Source of the DNA: Cyanobacteriota bacterium
GTDB lineage: Bacteria; Cyanobacteriota; Vampirovibrionia; Vampirovibrionales; Vampirovibrionaceae
Assembly: GCA_019751815.1 (NCBI GenBank)
Contig: JAIEMW010000001.1
Span: forward strand, 1,000,197-1,064,196
Length of the DNA stretch: 64,000 nt
Reading direction: 5' to 3'
Shown here one piece after another: positions 61,946 to 64,000 of the stretch. The notes beneath the pieces are model-generated. The model saw only the letters and a list, made by a program, of their open reading frames with translations, was not told the DNA's origin and searched no databases. Numbering within the stretch: the stretch's first letter is position 1; the number at the start of each line of letters is the position of its first letter. A program made the position numbers and the translations under genes.

Positions 61946-64000
61946 CTAAGAGCCCGCCTCTTTGTCATTGGCACCTTGAATGATGATGGAGGCATCCTCA
62001 TCACTGATGTCAAGGCTATGCACTTGGGTGAGTGATGCAGGCGCAAGCAAATGCGGCGTAATCATAATCATTAACTCAGTTCTTCTTTTGGAAGTGGATG
62101 CTGAACGGAACATTGATCCCACAACCGGCAAATCTCCTAGCACTGGGACTTTATCGGTTGTGTTGGTATCATTCTGACTGATAAGACCACCAATAATTAA
62201 TGTTTGGCCGTCTTTCATCCGAACATCTTGGACCAGAATATCTCGCTTGCTCAACAAGGTTGTTCCACCATTTGTATCAGAAGGCCGCTCCAAAACGGCT
62301 GTCACAGAAGGACGAACTCGCATCCGGATTGTCCCGTCTTCGCCCACCTTCGGGATTACGTCTAAAACAATTCCGGCTTCACCGATAGCAATTGTCGTTG
62401 TGGTTGTACCACCGCCACCACCAGCAGCAATTGTGATTGTTCTATTTCTGAGAATCTCATCCACAATCGAAATGACCGCTTCATTATCATGAGTGGCAAT
62501 CACGGTTGGATTTGCCAGTACTCTTGCCTTATTTTGCTGAATCACCGCATTGATTCTCAATACAAAGCTTCGATCGGCCACTGCAGGTCTATTGGTCCAA
62601 CCGAATCCCGAACCAGCAAGAGTTCCTGCAGAACCTGCAATTTCTGTTGGCAAGCCAACCTGACCAGGGGGTATTGGATCAGGAAGCGGATTTAGCGGAG
62701 GACCGTTGAGAGATTGCCTCAGAGAAGCATCTGGGCCGTTGTTAAAACCAGCCAAAAATTGCTGTTGCTGCCCACCCAAAGATGTTTCTAAATCCTTTCG
62801 GCCGCGTTCTGATATTTCAATCAATGACGCCTCAATAGCGACTTGAGGAAGCCTGGCATCAAAAATCGGAATCATTTTTTCCGCACGAGCCAACTGCTCT
62901 GGTGTTCCCAGGATAGTCAGCGTGTTTAAGCGCGCATCTGGAACCATCACCACACCCACCGGGTTGATAGACACATTGACAGAAGACTTCACTGTACCGC
63001 GAAGGGTCAGCGATTGAGAAAGCAAAGAGGAACCTCCTCCAGAACCACCACCAGAACCGCCGCTACCGCCGCCACCACCACCGCCACCGGCACCAAATGA
63101 GTTCACACCACTGCCTTCAACCAAACTTTCAGATTGAGTCAAGAGCGATACAGCTGTAGGGTTATACTGACCCGCAGTCACAGTCCCACCAGCCGCACCA
63201 CCACCAGCCGCACCGCCACCAGCCGCACCGCCACCAGCCGCACCGCCACCAGCCGCACCGCCACCAGCCGCACCACCACCAGCCGCACCACCACCAGCCG
63301 CGCCACCACCAGCCGCGCCACCGCCGCCAGCACCACCGGAGAAAATAGTCACCCCTTCGTTAAACACGCTGGCTGCCAAGTCGGAGGCCATCTGCACTGG
63401 GGTGACATGACTCAAGTAATAAATTCGTCCTTTACGGGGGATATCCAAGGCTTTGATTGTTTGCTCAGCAAGCTCGATCTGACGTTTTGTGCCAACAATA
63501 ATCACACTGTTGGTGGCAGGTTCTGGCATGGCATTCATCACGGCACCCGCCCCCCCAGCACCACCACCAGCTCCGCCAAGCGCTCCTGCAGCTCCACCGG
63601 CACCTGCAGCATTCGGATCTGGTGCAAAAAGTGTTTGATTCAAAAAGCCGGCCATTTTATAGGCTGTTGCATAATGCACCGGAATAATTTTGGTTAAAGC
63701 CCTGTCCAAACCTTTATCTTTGGCGGAATCTTTCGACATGGCCAAAAAGATATTCCCGTTTTTCTGAACAAGTGCAATGTCCCCAATGGCTGTAATAGAC
63801 TGCATCGCATGATTTAACGTCACCTGCTTCAGAGACACAGTAACATTTCCCTTTACTGAGTCATCCAACATCAAGTTAAAGCCACCTTGACGGGCCATTT
63901 CTCGCAACAGGTTACGAATATCAAAGGCTTCCACATCGACACTCACAATTCGACCGCCTCCAGGCAGATCCAACTGATCCGCCAAAGACAGATCATGAAG
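61946..64000 (-). CDS. Second secretin (PilQ/GspD family), 5' end beyond the right edge
   Basis: The frame is open to base 64000 without a signal peptide, so the gene starts outside; 684 residues are visible. A TTG at 63985 would begin after the true N-terminus and is not a credible start. Domains: N0/N1-like DIRNLLREMARQGGFNLMLDD and LTKIIPVHYATAYKMAGFLN; a long glycine/alanine-rich loop; then ATNSVIIVGTKRQIELAEQTI, and the secretin core QVAIEASLIEISERG, GEAGIVLDVIPKVG, MKDGQTLIIGGLISQND and ELMIMITPHLL. It is a paralogue of the following secretin, which starts 1 base after its stop. Having two different full-length secretins in one operon is unusual. The visible C-terminus lacks the long proline-rich tail of its paralogue. 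Confidence 0.9.
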   Translation of the reverse strand, partial: LHDLSLADQLDLPGGGRIVSVDVEAFDIRNLLREMARQGGFNLMLDDSVKGNVTVSLKQVTLNHAMQSITAIGDIALVQKNGNIFLAMSKDSAKDKGLDRALTKIIPVHYATAYKMAGFLNQTLFAPDPNAAGAGGAAGALGGAGGGAGGAGAVMNAMPEPATNSVIIVGTKRQIELAEQTIKALDIPRKGRIYYLSHVTPVQMASDLAASVFNEGVTIFSGGAGGGGAAGGGAAGGGAAGGGAAGGGAAGGGAAGGGAAGGGAAGGGAAGGTVTAGQYNPTAVSLLTQSESLVEGSGVNSFGAGGGGGGGGSGGSGGGSGGGSSLLSQSLTLRGTVKSSVNVSINPVGVVMVPDARLNTLTILGTPEQLARAEKMIPIFDARLPQVAIEASLIEISERGRKDLETSLGGQQQQFLAGFNNGPDASLRQSLNGPPLNPLPDPIPPGQVGLPTEIAGSAGTLAGSGFGWTNRPAVADRSFVLRINAVIQQNKARVLANPTVIATHDNEAVISIVDEILRNRTITIAAGGGGGTTTTTIAIGEAGIVLDVIPKVGEDGTIRMRVRPSVTAVLERPSDTNGGTTLLSKRDILVQDVRMKDGQTLIIGGLISQNDTNTTDKVPVLGDLPVVGSMFRSASTSKRRTELMIMITPHLLAPASLTQVHSLDISDEDASIIIQGANDKEAGS
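63191..63325. repeat. Minisatellite: 15-bp unit, nine tandem copies, in the second secretin
   Basis: AGCCGCACCGCCACC-type units start every 15 bases at 63191, 63206, 63221, 63236, 63251, 63266, 63281, 63296 and 63311, nearly identical to each other. On the minus strand they encode GGGAA repeats inside a periplasmic loop. Such arrays change copy number by slippage; with a 15-bp unit the reading frame is kept. It is not a CRISPR, since there are no spacers. Confidence 0.93.

Noticed and set aside
63191..63325. CRISPR-like array
   Set aside because: Contiguous 15-bp units without spacers, inside a coding gene; no cas genes.
63134..63697. 187-codon plus-strand frame over the 15-bp array (SRTATSRT repeats)
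   Set aside because: It is the reverse reading of the secretin repeat; the minus-strand frame has full secretin homology.

Overview
The window comes from a Gram-negative (diderm) bacterium of medium GC with compact gene packing. Outer-membrane traits are plain: a two-partner-secretion (TPS) transporter with two giant exported proteins, two secretins, and ADP-heptose (LPS core) enzymes. The NusB protein is of the long type found in Cyanobacteria and is followed directly by ftsY, as in Cyanobacteria. Together with RqcH, CheC and the absence of any photosynthesis gene, this suggests a non-photosynthetic cyanobacterial relative (Vampirovibrionia/Melainabacteria, for example a Vampirovibrio-like predator). 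That placement is an inference, made without a database search.

Layout. 1-10.8 kb is an adhesin/exoprotein locus: the end of a small secreted-protein gene, a TpsB/FhaC-type transporter on the minus strand, then two tandem paralogous giant glycine/asparagine-rich exoproteins on the plus strand. 10.9-13.8 kb is a DUF1800-DUF1501 pair; 13.8-19.7 kb holds an SDR-like protein, a KimA-like APC permease and glgX. 19.6-26 kb has tsaD and, divergently, a run of TPR protein, small secreted protein, aroK, aroB and a DUF1611-epimerase pair resembling DgcN-DgcA. 26-33 kb has an unknown alanine-rich protein, leucyl aminopeptidase, RqcH, a heptose-phosphate adenylyltransferase and a PpiC-type lipoprotein foldase. 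33-36.3 kb has a Xer recombinase, a GT39-like membrane protein and a small four-helix membrane protein.

36.5-39.9 kb is a signalling island: CheC, a CheY-like receiver, a pseudo-receiver, and a large protein joining a degenerate kinase-like region to an intact receiver and an HPt domain. 40-46.4 kb has a secreted hypothetical protein, a metallophosphoesterase, a methyltransferase, folP, nadA, HU and gmhB. 46.4-55.7 kb has a large adenosine-deaminase-like protein, nusB-ftsY-ffh, an ankyrin protein and gyrB. 55.9-64 kb appears related to the cell surface and type IV pili: a secreted helical-repeat protein, a pilin-like protein, a second GT39-like protein coupled to a 63-residue protein, tRNA-Ser(UGA), and two tandem secretins carrying glycine-rich tandem repeats. 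The second secretin runs off the right edge.

Themes. Surface and secretion functions dominate both ends. The middle is housekeeping with a CheC/CheY/HPt module that could feed pilus or motility control. No CRISPR array, insertion sequence, prophage or rRNA was seen. Many convergent gene pairs end within a few bases of each other or overlap. The most distinctive items are the tandem exoprotein pair with one transporter, the tandem secretins with an in-frame 15-bp repeat array, and the phosphorelay module with a probably dead kinase region.
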